A DNA stretch of 64,000 bases from assembly GCF_042646085.1 (NCBI RefSeq), contig NZ_JBHRSZ010000010.1, positions 22,525 through 86,524 on the forward strand. Reading direction: 5' to 3'. Positions 54,788 through 63,945 of the stretch are shown here, one piece after another; position 1 is the first letter of the stretch, and each line of letters begins with the position of its first letter. The translations under genes and the position numbers were made by a program. Origin of the DNA: Litoribrevibacter euphylliae. GTDB taxonomy: Bacteria; Pseudomonadota; Gammaproteobacteria; Pseudomonadales; Litoribrevibacteraceae. The notes under the pieces were generated by a model. That model searched no databases. It was not told where the DNA came from and was given only the letters and a program-made list of their open reading frames with translations.

Positions 54788-55597
54788 ATGAGAAAAACAA
54801 CAAAACGCCCTTCACACATCTCACTTTTTGCAAAATTAAGTCTTCTGCTTAGTTTTGTCGTTTCAAACGCATCATTTGCGATCGCTGACGAACAAACTCT
54901 AATTACCTCCACACAAATGAAACTTGCGGCCTATAAGGTCTCCACCCGCTTTCACCAGCTAACACTTCATGAAGGTGATTCTCTGATTCAAGAGAAGTTG
55001 GAACAAGACATTTCATTTTTGAGCAGTTTACGCCAATCCCTATCAGAAGATAATGCACCAGAAAGTGCAGAAGCCATCAATGAATCACTCGCCATTTCGA
55101 AAGACTACATTGACTTTGCCAATAAGAACGAAATAGCCACCGAAGGCTTTACATCACGATACGCAATTACTGACCTACATGAAGCCAGATTCAGCCTGTT
55201 AACCACACTAAATAAAGTCATCGAAAAAGAAAAAGAGGTTTCTGGAAGCTCAAAAAAATATGATCTATACAAAGCCGCTACGCTACTACAGCAAATGACG
55301 TCAGACTATGTTCGCCGTTCAGTTTCTACGGGTGGTGCAGGCTTATACATTGAAGGCCAAGAAAATATGGATGCGCCGGATGTGCTAGCACAAAAATTCA
55401 GCGATCAGTTAAAGGCTATTAGCCAAGCCCACAAAGGCAATAAAGAGCTTTCAAGCATGATTCGTAGCATCGACAGAAAATGGCGCTTCATTGAACCTTC
55501 TTTCAAGAACTACAATGAAAAAACAGTTCCGTTCCTCGTTACCAAATATTGCGACATTATTGTCACAACATTATCTGATGTAGCCGACCAGATTTAG
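54788..55597 (+). CDS. Secreted helical protein of unknown function
   Basis: A 269-residue exported protein I do not recognise. A signal peptide covers ~1-33 (basic start MRKTTKRP, hydrophobic LLLSFVVSNASFA, then IADE). The rest is mostly helical with heptad-like Leu spacing (EKLEQDISFLSSLRQSL, AINESLAISKDYIDF). The stretch QMTSDYVRRSVSTGGAGLYIEG (given here in two parts: QMTSDYVRRSV and STGGAGLYIEG, ~171-192) looks conserved in kind. It resembles periplasmic sensing-type helical bundles such as the PilJ N-terminus, but weakly. Its stop shares bases with the convergent TatD-type gene (TTAG overlap at 55594-55597). Confidence 0.8.
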   Translation: MRKTTKRPSHISLFAKLSLLLSFVVSNASFAIADEQTLITSTQMKLAAYKVSTRFHQLTLHEGDSLIQEKLEQDISFLSSLRQSLSEDNAPESAEAINESLAISKDYIDFANKNEIATEGFTSRYAITDLHEARFSLLTTLNKVIEKEKEVSGSSKKYDLYKAATLLQQMTSDYVRRSVSTGGAGLYIEGQENMDAPDVLAQKFSDQLKAISQAHKGNKELSSMIRSIDRKWRFIEPSFKNYNEKTVPFLVTKYCDIIVTTLSDVADQI

Positions 55598-56406
55598 AGC
55601 CAATCACTGCCCAATTTCTCAGAAGATTGGGCATCACATATACCAAACAACTCGCAAGCATTGCTGTAGGTTATCTCCGCAACATCACTTACAGAAATAC
55701 CTTTTAACTGAGCCAGGTTTTCTGCAATCCTCGGAACAGATTTCGGAGTATTAGCCTCACCTTTTAGCCATTGGGGCGACATATCAGGAGAATCTGTCTC
55801 CAGAACAATGGCTTCCATTGGCAATTGCTCAACCATAGACCGAACCTTATGCGCGCTCGACCAGGTAATAACACCACCAATCCCGAGCTTAAGTCCCCTA
55901 CTTATAAACTCTCTGGCAATTTCAACGCTGCCAGAAAAAGCATGCACAACTCCCGCCCGAATTGAGTATCGATCAAGCAAATCAAGCATCACTTGATCCG
56001 ACTTTCGATTGTGTAAAACCACAGGCAAATCATAAACATCGGCCAGCCGTAGCTGAGCTTCGAAAACCTCTTTCTGTAAGACATAGTCGACATGACTAAA
56101 TTTATCCAAGCCGATTTCACCCAGTGCAACCAAACCTTCCGCTCCATGATGTGTTGAAAGTTCTGCATCCAGAACAGCTAAATTATCTATTGAGTTTTCA
56201 TCAATAAAAAAAGGGTGTATGCCAAACGCGACATACACCCCTCGATACTGAGCCTGAATTGTTAGAATTTTACTGATAGCTGAAACCCTGGTTCCAGGAA
56301 TAAGAAAAGTATCCACTCCCAATAAGCGACACTCAGAGATCAGGGATTCCAAATTTCGATCAAAAATGTCGAAATCCAAATGACAGTGAGTATCAAAGAG
56401 TCTCAT
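55594..56406 (-). CDS. TatD-family metal-dependent hydrolase (YjjV-like)
   Basis: A 270-residue TIM-barrel nuclease-like hydrolase. FDTHCHLDF (4-12) is the first metal motif, ALGEIGLDKF (~95-104) the bridging Glu motif, VVLHNRKSD (~131) and GVVHAFSGSVEIA (~152) carry metal histidines, and ETDSPDMSPQW (~204-214) the last aspartate. Members remove 3' nucleotides or act on DNA; the YjjV branch is less studied. In E. coli yjjV lies next to prfC-linked genes, as here. Confidence 0.93.
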   Translation of the reverse strand: MRLFDTHCHLDFDIFDRNLESLISECRLLGVDTFLIPGTRVSAISKILTIQAQYRGVYVAFGIHPFFIDENSIDNLAVLDAELSTHHGAEGLVALGEIGLDKFSHVDYVLQKEVFEAQLRLADVYDLPVVLHNRKSDQVMLDLLDRYSIRAGVVHAFSGSVEIAREFISRGLKLGIGGVITWSSAHKVRSMVEQLPMEAIVLETDSPDMSPQWLKGEANTPKSVPRIAENLAQLKGISVSDVAEITYSNACELFGICDAQSSEKLGSDWL

Positions 56407-56428
56407 TACACCCTCAGCTAATCAACGA

Positions 56429-58009
56429 TTAATGCTCCCTAGTCGCACGGAACTGAATATCAGGCCAACGTTCTTCCATCATAGACAAATTAACTCGTGT
56501 TGATGCCAAATAAGTCAAATGCCCACCGCCATCAATCGACAGATTTTCACCTGCTTTTTTCTTAAAGTCTTCGAGCTTACGTGCGTCATCACATTCGATC
56601 CAACGCGCGGTAAAGACATTCACAGGTTCATAAATGCATTCCACTTTGTATTCATCTTTTAAACGCTGTGCCACTACATCAAACTGAAGCACACCGACCG
56701 CACCCACGATCAAATCGTTGTTTTTCGTTGGCATAAATAACTGAGTTGCTCCTTCTTCACACAACTGCTGAAGCCCTTTTTGAAGCTGCTTAGTCTTCAA
56801 TGGATCAGCCAGTCGAACACGACGGAATAACTCTGGCGCAAAGTGAGGAATACCGGAAAACTTCAACTCTTCACCTTCAGTGAAAGTATCACCAATCTGA
56901 ATCGTACCGTGGTTATGTAACCCAATGATGTCTCCAGAAACCGCCTCTTCAACGTTTGAACGGTCACCGGCAAGGAAAGTCACCGCATCGGCGATCTTGA
57001 TATCTTTGCCTATACGCACGTGTTTCATCTTCATACCACGAGTATAGCGCCCGGAACAAATACGCATAAACGCAATTCTATCACGGTGCTTCGGATCCAT
57101 GTTTGCCTGAATTTTGAAGATGAACCCTGACAGTTTTTCCTCATGAGGCTCAACTTCGCGAGTCTCGGTATTTCTAGACTGAGGATTTGGCGCCCACTCT
57201 ACAAAATCATTCAACATTTCACGAACGCCGAAGTTTGATAACGCAGTACCAAAGAAAACAGGCGTCATTTTTCCTTGGTGATACGCTTTGAGGTCAAACT
57301 CATGACTCGCACCACGAACCAACTCAATTTCTTCCACAAAGTCATCATAAAGATCGCCTAATAAGGTTTTGGCTTCTTCTGACTCTAGGCCGTCAACACG
57401 CACATCGTCCGGAATAGTTAACCCTTTCCCCGGTTCGAATACATGTATCGTATCGGTATACAGGTTATAGATCCCTTTAAAGGCCTTACCCATACCAATA
57501 GGCCAAGTAATAGGAGCACACTGAATTTTCAGAATCTCTTCAACTTCGTCCATGACTTCAATTTGATCACGAACTTCACGATCCATCTTGTTTACGAAAG
57601 TGAAAATCGGGGTATCACGTAGGCGACACACTTCCATTAATTTAATGGTTCGTTCCTCTACACCTTTCGCGCCATCAATCACCATCAATGCAGAATCAAC
57701 AGCCGTTAAAACGCGATAGGTATCTTCGGAAAAATCTTCGTGCCCTGGTGTATCCAGTAAATTTACAGTGCGCCCATTGTATGGAAACTGCATCACCGAG
57801 GTGGTAATCGAGATGCCCCGCTGCTGCTCCATCGCCATCCAATCGGAAGTGGCCATACGAGTTCCCTTCTTACCCTTTACCGTACCTGCCACCTGAATGG
57901 CATTTCCGAATAAGAGCAATTTTTCAGTGATTGTTGTTTTACCCGCATCCGGGTGAGAGATAATCGCAAACGTTCTGCGAGTATCCACTTCAGCAGCAAA
58001 GTTAGACAT
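56429..58009 (-). CDS. prfC: Peptide chain release factor 3
   Basis: Translational GTPase that ejects RF1/RF2 from the ribosome after termination. G1 is SHPDAGKTTITEK (~18-30), G2/G3 ISITTSVMQF and DTPGHEDFSEDTYR (~86-99), G4 NKMDRE (~141). Domain II and the C-terminal domain follow to residue 526, the usual length. Transcribed toward the TatD gene, 22 bp apart. Confidence 0.98.
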   Translation of the reverse strand: MSNFAAEVDTRRTFAIISHPDAGKTTITEKLLLFGNAIQVAGTVKGKKGTRMATSDWMAMEQQRGISITTSVMQFPYNGRTVNLLDTPGHEDFSEDTYRVLTAVDSALMVIDGAKGVEERTIKLMEVCRLRDTPIFTFVNKMDREVRDQIEVMDEVEEILKIQCAPITWPIGMGKAFKGIYNLYTDTIHVFEPGKGLTIPDDVRVDGLESEEAKTLLGDLYDDFVEEIELVRGASHEFDLKAYHQGKMTPVFFGTALSNFGVREMLNDFVEWAPNPQSRNTETREVEPHEEKLSGFIFKIQANMDPKHRDRIAFMRICSGRYTRGMKMKHVRIGKDIKIADAVTFLAGDRSNVEEAVSGDIIGLHNHGTIQIGDTFTEGEELKFSGIPHFAPELFRRVRLADPLKTKQLQKGLQQLCEEGATQLFMPTKNNDLIVGAVGVLQFDVVAQRLKDEYKVECIYEPVNVFTARWIECDDARKLEDFKKKAGENLSIDGGGHLTYLASTRVNLSMMEERWPDIQFRATREH

Positions 58010-58133
58010 CTAAATTATCCAAACCATTTCAAAATTCGGGCAATTATATAGCATCTTGCCCGAGCTTTGGATAACTGAAAAAGATATGAGAAAAAAGAGC
58101 AGGCCACCAACTACTAATAAGTGGCCAAAAACC

Positions 58134-59681
58134 TTAATTCACCACTAATGGCGAGCCATTAAGATCTTCACCATTCAGCTGATTACCATCAATCACATTT
58201 AATGAAGATTCTGGAATCCACTGACTTAAACACGAAACGTCCTCAAGACATGAATCGGATAACGCCATCATAAAGCTCACCAGATCTGAAACCTGCTGAT
58301 CCGAAAGCTCTGCATTCACCAATAAAGATAAACCAGAACCTTGATCTGTCTCTAGTTTATCCAGCGCTAGCCGCGTATTTTCTTCAGCTCGATCACCACT
58401 GATATCTTCACAACTTACCCCACTTAACTGAGATAAATTACTGCAGGTACCGCCGACAGCAAAGTAATCATTGATGGCAATAGTCGGATTGAGGTGATGA
58501 CGAATCACATCTTCCAAAGAGTCATAAGCTCCGGCATGACCGTATGGCCCTGTATGCTCAACATTTAATAACGTCGGCGTTCTAAATGCGTATTGATCCG
58601 AAAGCAGCAACGTCTCCCGCATACGACCAAAGTCGTCCCGGCCATCAAGGCCATTTCCTTTGCCTTCACCAATCTGCGGCATCGCTATGTTATGGAAACC
58701 TTCATCGGTAAAGAAGTCCCCAGAGTGACAGCCCGAACAGCCTGCACCGCCGTCAGTAACAGAAGTAAAAAACGCAATCGCTCCGCGCTTCTGACCGTCG
58801 GTGAGTGCTGACTTATCCCCTGCCACATAAGCTTTCCAAGAGTTATCCACAAACACTTGAGAGTTTTCGTAAGCAGCGATAGCCTCAGTTACACGATCAA
58901 AAGTAATGATATTAATTTCTGGAATTGTGGCCGCGTATACGACTTCAAACGCAGTCACCCAGTTATTTTGACCGTCACCGTCATCATCCACAGAAAGCTC
59001 ACCAGCACTAGGAGCTTCATCTCGTAACCTAGCCTGCAGGCGAGCTCGTAACTCATCATTAGTTCCACCAAGTTCATAGTCCGAACGCATTTCAGCAGCA
59101 GACGTCACAGGGAATCGTGCCTGGGCTTCAGTCAAATTTCTCCCCGCATTGAGATCAGCCGAACCAAATAGACTGTCCGGAGTTCGGATTCCAACACCAT
59201 CCGCACCATTCATCTTGGCGGTTTTTCCTAGACTCTCTACACGACCGTCGTGAAACAGTACTTGATCCCATAACGCAATGTTAAACGTGGTTGGCGCGTT
59301 CCTAGGGACTGTAGGCTCGGCATCCCCGGAATCATGAGTACGTCCAGGACCCAGTAACTGGTGGGTATCCGCTCCCACACCAATAGGCAAAGACAGATCA
59401 TCACCGCCACCCAACGCAGGATGATGACAACTTACACATGCCGTATCTTGATCACCACCCAATGACTTGGAATAAAAGAGTTTCATTCCTAATTGAGCAA
59501 TAGGTTCATTGATGGATACTAGATCACGCCCCGTAGATGGATCTCCGGTTAATGCATTAGATTGAATCAGCGAGGACAGCTGTTCATCAAAAGTTGAGAC
59601 ATTACTACTATCATCATTGTCACTGCACCCAGATAACAATGAGATTACAACCAATCCCGGTAGTACACTCGTAAGTTTCAT
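58134..59681 (-). CDS. Di-heme cytochrome c peroxidase / MauG-family lipoprotein
   Basis: A 515-residue exported lipoprotein (lipobox LLSGC with acylated C19). Two c-heme motifs are visible: C82-V-S-C85-H86 and C315-S-G-C318-H319, the layout of bacterial di-heme peroxidases. The region PRNAPTTFNIALWD is typical of the MauG/CcpA superfamily. Longer than standard CcpA (~330-350) because of an inserted segment (~165-250) with an acidic DDDGDGQNN loop that may bind calcium. Substrate is unknown: hydrogen peroxide reduction or oxidative modification of another protein. It stands alone between prfC and the putative sRNA. Confidence 0.88.
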   Translation of the reverse strand: MKLTSVLPGLVVISLLSGCSDNDDSSNVSTFDEQLSSLIQSNALTGDPSTGRDLVSINEPIAQLGMKLFYSKSLGGDQDTACVSCHHPALGGGDDLSLPIGVGADTHQLLGPGRTHDSGDAEPTVPRNAPTTFNIALWDQVLFHDGRVESLGKTAKMNGADGVGIRTPDSLFGSADLNAGRNLTEAQARFPVTSAAEMRSDYELGGTNDELRARLQARLRDEAPSAGELSVDDDGDGQNNWVTAFEVVYAATIPEINIITFDRVTEAIAAYENSQVFVDNSWKAYVAGDKSALTDGQKRGAIAFFTSVTDGGAGCSGCHSGDFFTDEGFHNIAMPQIGEGKGNGLDGRDDFGRMRETLLLSDQYAFRTPTLLNVEHTGPYGHAGAYDSLEDVIRHHLNPTIAINDYFAVGGTCSNLSQLSGVSCEDISGDRAEENTRLALDKLETDQGSGLSLLVNAELSDQQVSDLVSFMMALSDSCLEDVSCLSQWIPESSLNVIDGNQLNGEDLNGSPLVVN

Positions 59682-59762
59682 CTAGCTCTCTCCTAAGCTA
59701 ATTGATATTCGGTAGCTATTATTGTTCTTATTGATTACAGCTCGAACATAGACAGAATGCCC

Positions 59763-59874
59763 ATAAAAAAAGCCGACGTAAACAACGTCGGCTTAAGGAA
59801 CCTAAGCGAGGATGGAAACTAAGGTTCAATGTGACAGACACTAAGTGAGTGATCACTTCAGCGCCAATGCTCAT
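59763..59874 (-). ncRNA. Candidate small RNA with promoter and intrinsic terminator
   Basis: On the minus strand a perfect -10 TATAAT (59880-59885) is followed by ~112 nt ending in a strong terminator: AAGCCGACGT, loop TGTTT, ACGTCGGCTT, then T7 (59764-59792). Between them lies a GAACCT/AGGTTC hairpin whose loop carries CCATCCTC, able to pair with GGAGG-type ribosome sites, and a CAATG/CATTG hairpin at the 5' end. The -35 is weak. The interval has no credible frame. It could instead be the 3' end of the membrane-protein transcript (stop at 59951). Confidence 0.45.
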
Positions 59875-59950
59875 TGACAATTATATTCAGGTTACATTCT
59901 GAAACATTAATAAAATACGACACCTTAGAAAGCAGTGTCGCATAAAATCA

Positions 59951-60625
59951 TTACTTATAGCGGGTTTTAGAGTTTCGCTCATATCTAAGTTCATCATAGG
60001 TCTTAACCCAATCCGGCAGGAAGATAACGAAGCTTACCAATAGCATCCCATTCAACACACCTTCCGGAATACAAATAACAGGAGCATATTCAAGGTAAGT
60101 AAGCACTATCTCACTTTCAGGAAGATCCAAAATAAAAAATAGCAGACAGAGGAATAACGCTGGTAGCACCAAGGTGGCGACTGCAGCAAAAAAACCACAT
60201 AGGTAAATGTAAGCAAACGGATTTTCCAACCAATAGACTACAAGCCGATAGCATAGTAATGAGACAATTACAGGTAAACAGCCCCAGAAGAAGGTATTCA
60301 AAGCCCAGAACGCCCAGTCATTTACACCAACTAACGCCAAAAACACTGTGTTAATTACTACAATCAAGGTCGAGAATGCCCAGCCTAAAATTAAAGTTAT
60401 CAAATTAATACCCAAGATATAAATAGCGGCATTTTCATCAAACCAGCCACGCAATTGCCAGAGACCAAACGTAATAACCAGTGCCCCTAAAACCAAATGC
60501 TGACGATGACGAAAAACAAGAAAAGCCGCCCAATCAATGCTTCGAATGGCCAATAGAAACTGAACTGAAATCAGGACTGACAATATGAGATTTATATAGA
60601 AAGAAAGATCAACGGACAGATACAT
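59951..60625 (-). CDS. CbiM-like energy-coupling-factor permease family membrane protein
   Basis: A 224-residue inner-membrane protein with about six to seven transmembrane segments. The ICIPEGVLNGMLLV segment (~188-201) resembles the conserved CbiM/NikM family helix, but the N-terminal metal-coordinating Met-His start of true CbiM/NikM is absent (begins MYLSVDLSFY). It is not flanked by ATPase or other ECF subunits, so a metal-uptake role is uncertain. It follows rimI by 25 bp and is probably in the leuA-holD-rimI transcript or next to it. Confidence 0.72.
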   Translation of the reverse strand: MYLSVDLSFYINLILSVLISVQFLLAIRSIDWAAFLVFRHRQHLVLGALVITFGLWQLRGWFDENAAIYILGINLITLILGWAFSTLIVVINTVFLALVGVNDWAFWALNTFFWGCLPVIVSLLCYRLVVYWLENPFAYIYLCGFFAAVATLVLPALFLCLLFFILDLPESEIVLTYLEYAPVICIPEGVLNGMLLVSFVIFLPDWVKTYDELRYERNSKTRYK

Positions 60626-60650
60626 GAATACACCCTCCTATCATCAATCC

Positions 60651-61154
60651 CTAGACAGTTTCATCAACGAGAAAATCAGATAATAAAAGTTGATACATTA
60701 GGGCATCTTCCCGCCCTTCTTTCGCAGGATAATAATTCTTACGACAACCAATCATCGAAAAGCCAAAGCTTTCATACATGAGTTTAGCAGTTTGGTTGCT
60801 TACACGAACTTCTAGGAGAATTGAATCACATCCCTTTGATAGAGCAGCCTTGATCGCAGCATTAAGCAGATACTTGCCAAGCCCTTTACCTTGATGCGCT
60901 TTATGAATACAAATATTAAGTAGATGAGCTTCACCAACAATATCAGATAAGACCGAATAGCCTACTATATGACCCTGATGGCAAAGTACTAAAAAAATAT
61001 AGTTGTCTTTAAAACAGTCGTTAAAAACACCTTCAGACCAAGGAAAGTCATAGCCACTGCCTTCAACCTCTAAAACTCCAAGGATATCTTCTAATGTTGC
61101 AGCCCGGACTTCCAATGTGCTTACGTCATCTTGAGTGGTAGTAACTGTTTCCAT
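60651..61154 (-). CDS. rimI: Ribosomal protein S18 N-acetyltransferase (RimI-type)
   Basis: A 167-residue GNAT acetyltransferase that modifies the S18 N-terminus. Acetyl-CoA motif A is IHKAHQGKGLGKYLLNAAI (~85-103) and the C-terminal motif B is MYESFGFSMIGCRKNYYP (~128-145), very typical of RimI. The N-terminus is ~15 residues longer than E. coli RimI. It overlaps the holD-like gene by 34 bp, as in the E. coli holD-rimI pair. Confidence 0.94.
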   Translation of the reverse strand: METVTTTQDDVSTLEVRAATLEDILGVLEVEGSGYDFPWSEGVFNDCFKDNYIFLVLCHQGHIVGYSVLSDIVGEAHLLNICIHKAHQGKGLGKYLLNAAIKAALSKGCDSILLEVRVSNQTAKLMYESFGFSMIGCRKNYYPAKEGREDALMYQLLLSDFLVDETV

Positions 61155-61903
61155 AACTTTCGCTTTGCATCAGAAGAGGTAAGAAGTTCAGGCAGTTCAG
61201 GAGAAGGAACAACCTCTATTGTTTGTCCTTCCGGCGCTAATTGCAGAAGCAGATCCGACAATTCATTAGAAAGACGCTGACCAAACAAAAGAAATGAATT
61301 AACACCGAATCCGATGGCCTGTTTTTGAAACAACGCCGTCATACTGTCCTCAAAGAACTCTCGAGTACTAAACTGCGGAGATTGCTTGACCAGTGGCCAG
61401 GAGACTCGATGATTAAACTCCGAAGTGGTCGGCACTCCCAGATAGCTTATAACAGCTTCCAAGAAACGTAATTCTACAGACGACAATGGCTCGCTATCAG
61501 TAACAGACACCACAACAGAAAGACCGAGCGGATATCTAAAAAATAAAAAGCCAAAGGGATCAACGATTTCTGTCTTTTTTGGAGAATCAGTGATTGTCGT
61601 CGAAGTCCTAGCAGTATCGCTCTTTATGCCTTCAGAGGAACGTGTAGAGGTTTGAGCTGCCTCCTTAACCTGATCATTGTCATCCATCAATGACTTCAGC
61701 TGAGACAGAGAAGACGGTGTAACAACGCTTTGTTCTTTTAGGTTTTCTTGTGCAACTTCAGATTCTAAAAGAGGCTGCTCTTGAGAACTCGTTTGCTGAA
61801 CAGGCCAGTCAAGATCAGGAGCGTTAGGCAAGGTAAAACGGGGATACCATAACGATACCCCCATTGCACTTAAATAGGCTTCCTGAACTTGATGTTCTAT
61901 CAA
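61121..61903 (-). CDS. holD: HolD-like DNA polymerase III psi subunit
   Basis: A 260-residue protein resembling psi, the clamp-loader linker that joins chi and SSB to the gamma complex. The N-terminal YLSAMGVSLWYPRFTLP (~10-26) matches the chi-binding start of psi (compare the Leu-Gly-Ile-x-x-Trp pattern of E. coli HolD), and the C-terminal SSDAKRKLWKQLLPL matches its last helix. In between is an extension rich in Ser, Gln and Glu (~35-110). E. coli psi is only 137 long; pseudomonad psi is also long. The gene order, directly before rimI, is the E. coli holD-rimI order. Confidence 0.75.
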   Translation of the reverse strand: MIEHQVQEAYLSAMGVSLWYPRFTLPNAPDLDWPVQQTSSQEQPLLESEVAQENLKEQSVVTPSSLSQLKSLMDDNDQVKEAAQTSTRSSEGIKSDTARTSTTITDSPKKTEIVDPFGFLFFRYPLGLSVVVSVTDSEPLSSVELRFLEAVISYLGVPTTSEFNHRVSWPLVKQSPQFSTREFFEDSMTALFQKQAIGFGVNSFLLFGQRLSNELSDLLLQLAPEGQTIEVVPSPELPELLTSSDAKRKLWKQLLPLKMT

Positions 61904-61906
61904 GGA

Positions 61907-63457
61907 TTACACACCCTCTGTAGCTTGTGGATGTTCACGTACTACTTTCGCACCCAATAAGTTCAAGGCATGCAAGTAAGCTTTTGCCGAAGCGATCACA
62001 ATGTCTGTATCCGCCCCCAAACCGTTCACTATTTTCCCGCTGTGATCCAAACGCACTGTCACTTCACCTTGCGAATCCGTTCCAGAAGTGATGGCATTAA
62101 CAGAATACAGAAGAAGCTCAGTACCAGAATTAACGATTGTCTCAATAGCTTTAAACGCAGCATCCACAGGACCACTGCCTTGCGCAGTACCCTTTGCTTC
62201 TTGACCATCGACTGAGATTGTAATCTCAGCTTCTGGTGTTTCACCGGTACATGAAGTTACTTTCAAACTAACCAAGTCATATTTATCTTCAAAACTTTTA
62301 GCTGCATTATCGCTAACTAACAAATGTAGATCTTCATCGTAGATTTCATGCTTCTTATCCGCCAGTTCTTTAAAGTTAGCGAATGCATGATTCAACTCTG
62401 TTTCGGTTTCGAAAGTGTGCCCTAACTCTTCCAAACGAGTTCTAAAAGCATTTCGACCAGAGTGCTTACCAAGCACCATACGATTGGTGTTCCAACCCAC
62501 ATCTTCAGCAGACATGATTTCATACGTTTCACGATGCTTAAGTACGCCATCCTGGTGAATGCCCGATTCATGCGCGAACGCATTAGCACCGACAATCGCT
62601 TTATTCGGTTGTACAGCAAAGCCTGTGACGGAAGAAACCAGTTTTGATGTAGGAACGATAAATTTAGGGTCTACATTAGTTTCAATATCGAATAAATCTT
62701 TTCTCGTCCGAATCGCCATAACGATTTCTTCAAGAGAAGCGTTCCCTGCACGCTCTCCTAAACCGTTAATAGTACATTCAACTTGGCGAGCCCCGTTCTG
62801 TACCGCAGATAAAGAGTTCGCGACAGCTAACCCTAAGTCATTGTGACAGTGAACAGAAAAAACGGCTTTATCCGAATTTGGAATCCTTTCGATCAGGGTC
62901 TTAATAGTTTGTCCGAACTGCTCAGGAATGGCATAACCGACGGTATCAGGAATATTAATCGTAGAAGCACCAGCATCAATCGCCGCTTCAATAATTCGAC
63001 ACAAGAAATCAATTTCAGAGCGACCCGCATCTTCACAAGAAAACTCAACATCAGCAACATGGCTTCGAGCACGCTTAACAGCATAAACCGCTTGTTCAAT
63101 AACCTGCTCAGGCTTCATTCGAAGCTTATGTTCCATATGAATTGGTGAGGTTGCGATAAATGTATGTATTCGGCCCGAGTTAGCACCTTTCAAGGCTTCA
63201 GCCGCACGATCAATGTCTTTATCGAGCGCGCGCGATAAACTACAAATGGTACTGTCTGTGACCGAGTCGGCTATGGCTTTAACTGACTCAAAGTCTCCAG
63301 GACTAGCAATAGCAAACCCGGCCTCAATCACATCAACTTTCATTTTTTCGAGTGATTTCGCGATACTGAGTTTCTCAGACTTAGTCATTGAGGCACCCGG
63401 GCTTTGCTCACCATCACGCAAAGTCGTATCGAAAATAATTACACGATCATTACTCAT
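61907..63457 (-). CDS. leuA: 2-isopropylmalate synthase
   Basis: First committed enzyme of leucine synthesis, condensing 2-ketoisovalerate with acetyl-CoA. FDTTLRDGEQSPGASM (~9-24) is the signature, HCHNDLGLAVANSL (~201-214) carries metal histidines, GERAGNASLEEIVM (~233) is also conserved. The C-terminal regulatory domain (~390-516) senses leucine. Length 516 is normal for the homomeric type. It ends 3 bp before the holD-like gene starts, so holD, rimI and the membrane protein may be cotranscribed with it. Confidence 0.98.
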   Translation of the reverse strand: MSNDRVIIFDTTLRDGEQSPGASMTKSEKLSIAKSLEKMKVDVIEAGFAIASPGDFESVKAIADSVTDSTICSLSRALDKDIDRAAEALKGANSGRIHTFIATSPIHMEHKLRMKPEQVIEQAVYAVKRARSHVADVEFSCEDAGRSEIDFLCRIIEAAIDAGASTINIPDTVGYAIPEQFGQTIKTLIERIPNSDKAVFSVHCHNDLGLAVANSLSAVQNGARQVECTINGLGERAGNASLEEIVMAIRTRKDLFDIETNVDPKFIVPTSKLVSSVTGFAVQPNKAIVGANAFAHESGIHQDGVLKHRETYEIMSAEDVGWNTNRMVLGKHSGRNAFRTRLEELGHTFETETELNHAFANFKELADKKHEIYDEDLHLLVSDNAAKSFEDKYDLVSLKVTSCTGETPEAEITISVDGQEAKGTAQGSGPVDAAFKAIETIVNSGTELLLYSVNAITSGTDSQGEVTVRLDHSGKIVNGLGADTDIVIASAKAYLHALNLLGAKVVREHPQATEGV

Positions 63458-63612
63458 CAGAAACTCACTGTTGTTATAAAAAGTTGACTAAAATAAAACT
63501 CTTTGCCAAATAGGCCGAAATAACAGGTGATTATAAAGCAGTCGCCACACTTTGTGGAACTAAAACCATGAGTCGATCACTAATGATCAAGTTTTGTCCT
63601 GATGGAATACTT

Positions 63613-63924
63613 ATGCTTAATAAAATCTCCAAACTTGTTATCTGCATTTTATTCACTACCTGCATAACTCCGGTGTCTGCAAACAGCGAGAGGCAAAACA
63701 AAGTAATTATCTTTACTCAGGCGTTTTGCCCGGCCTGTATTCATGCCAAGCAATATATGGAAGAGCAAAACATAGACTATATAGAACTGGATATAGAGAC
63801 AAACCCTAAAGCTCTTGAAGTATTTAAGCAAATTAACGGCCGGGGGACGCCTCTGTTCGTCATCAACAAAAAGATGGCCTACGGCTTTGATCCAGCATTT
63901 ATTGAGGCTAATTTGTATAAATAA
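63613..63924 (+). CDS. Periplasmic glutaredoxin-like protein
   Basis: A 103-residue exported thiol-disulfide protein. The ATG at 63613 is chosen because a signal peptide begins there: MLNKISKLVICILFTTC and cleavage near VSANS; the longer frame to 63568 lacks a signal start. The fold is glutaredoxin/NrdH-like with C39-P-A-C42, the cis-proline TP in GRGTPLFVI, and YIELDIETNPKALEVFKQI as in Grx. A glutaredoxin with a signal peptide would be in the periplasm, where glutathione chemistry is limited, so partner and electron donor are unknown. Divergent to leuA. Confidence 0.82.
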   Translation: MLNKISKLVICILFTTCITPVSANSERQNKVIIFTQAFCPACIHAKQYMEEQNIDYIELDIETNPKALEVFKQINGRGTPLFVINKKMAYGFDPAFIEANLYK

Positions 63925-63945
63925 TTACGTTAGAGCCGCGTCTTT

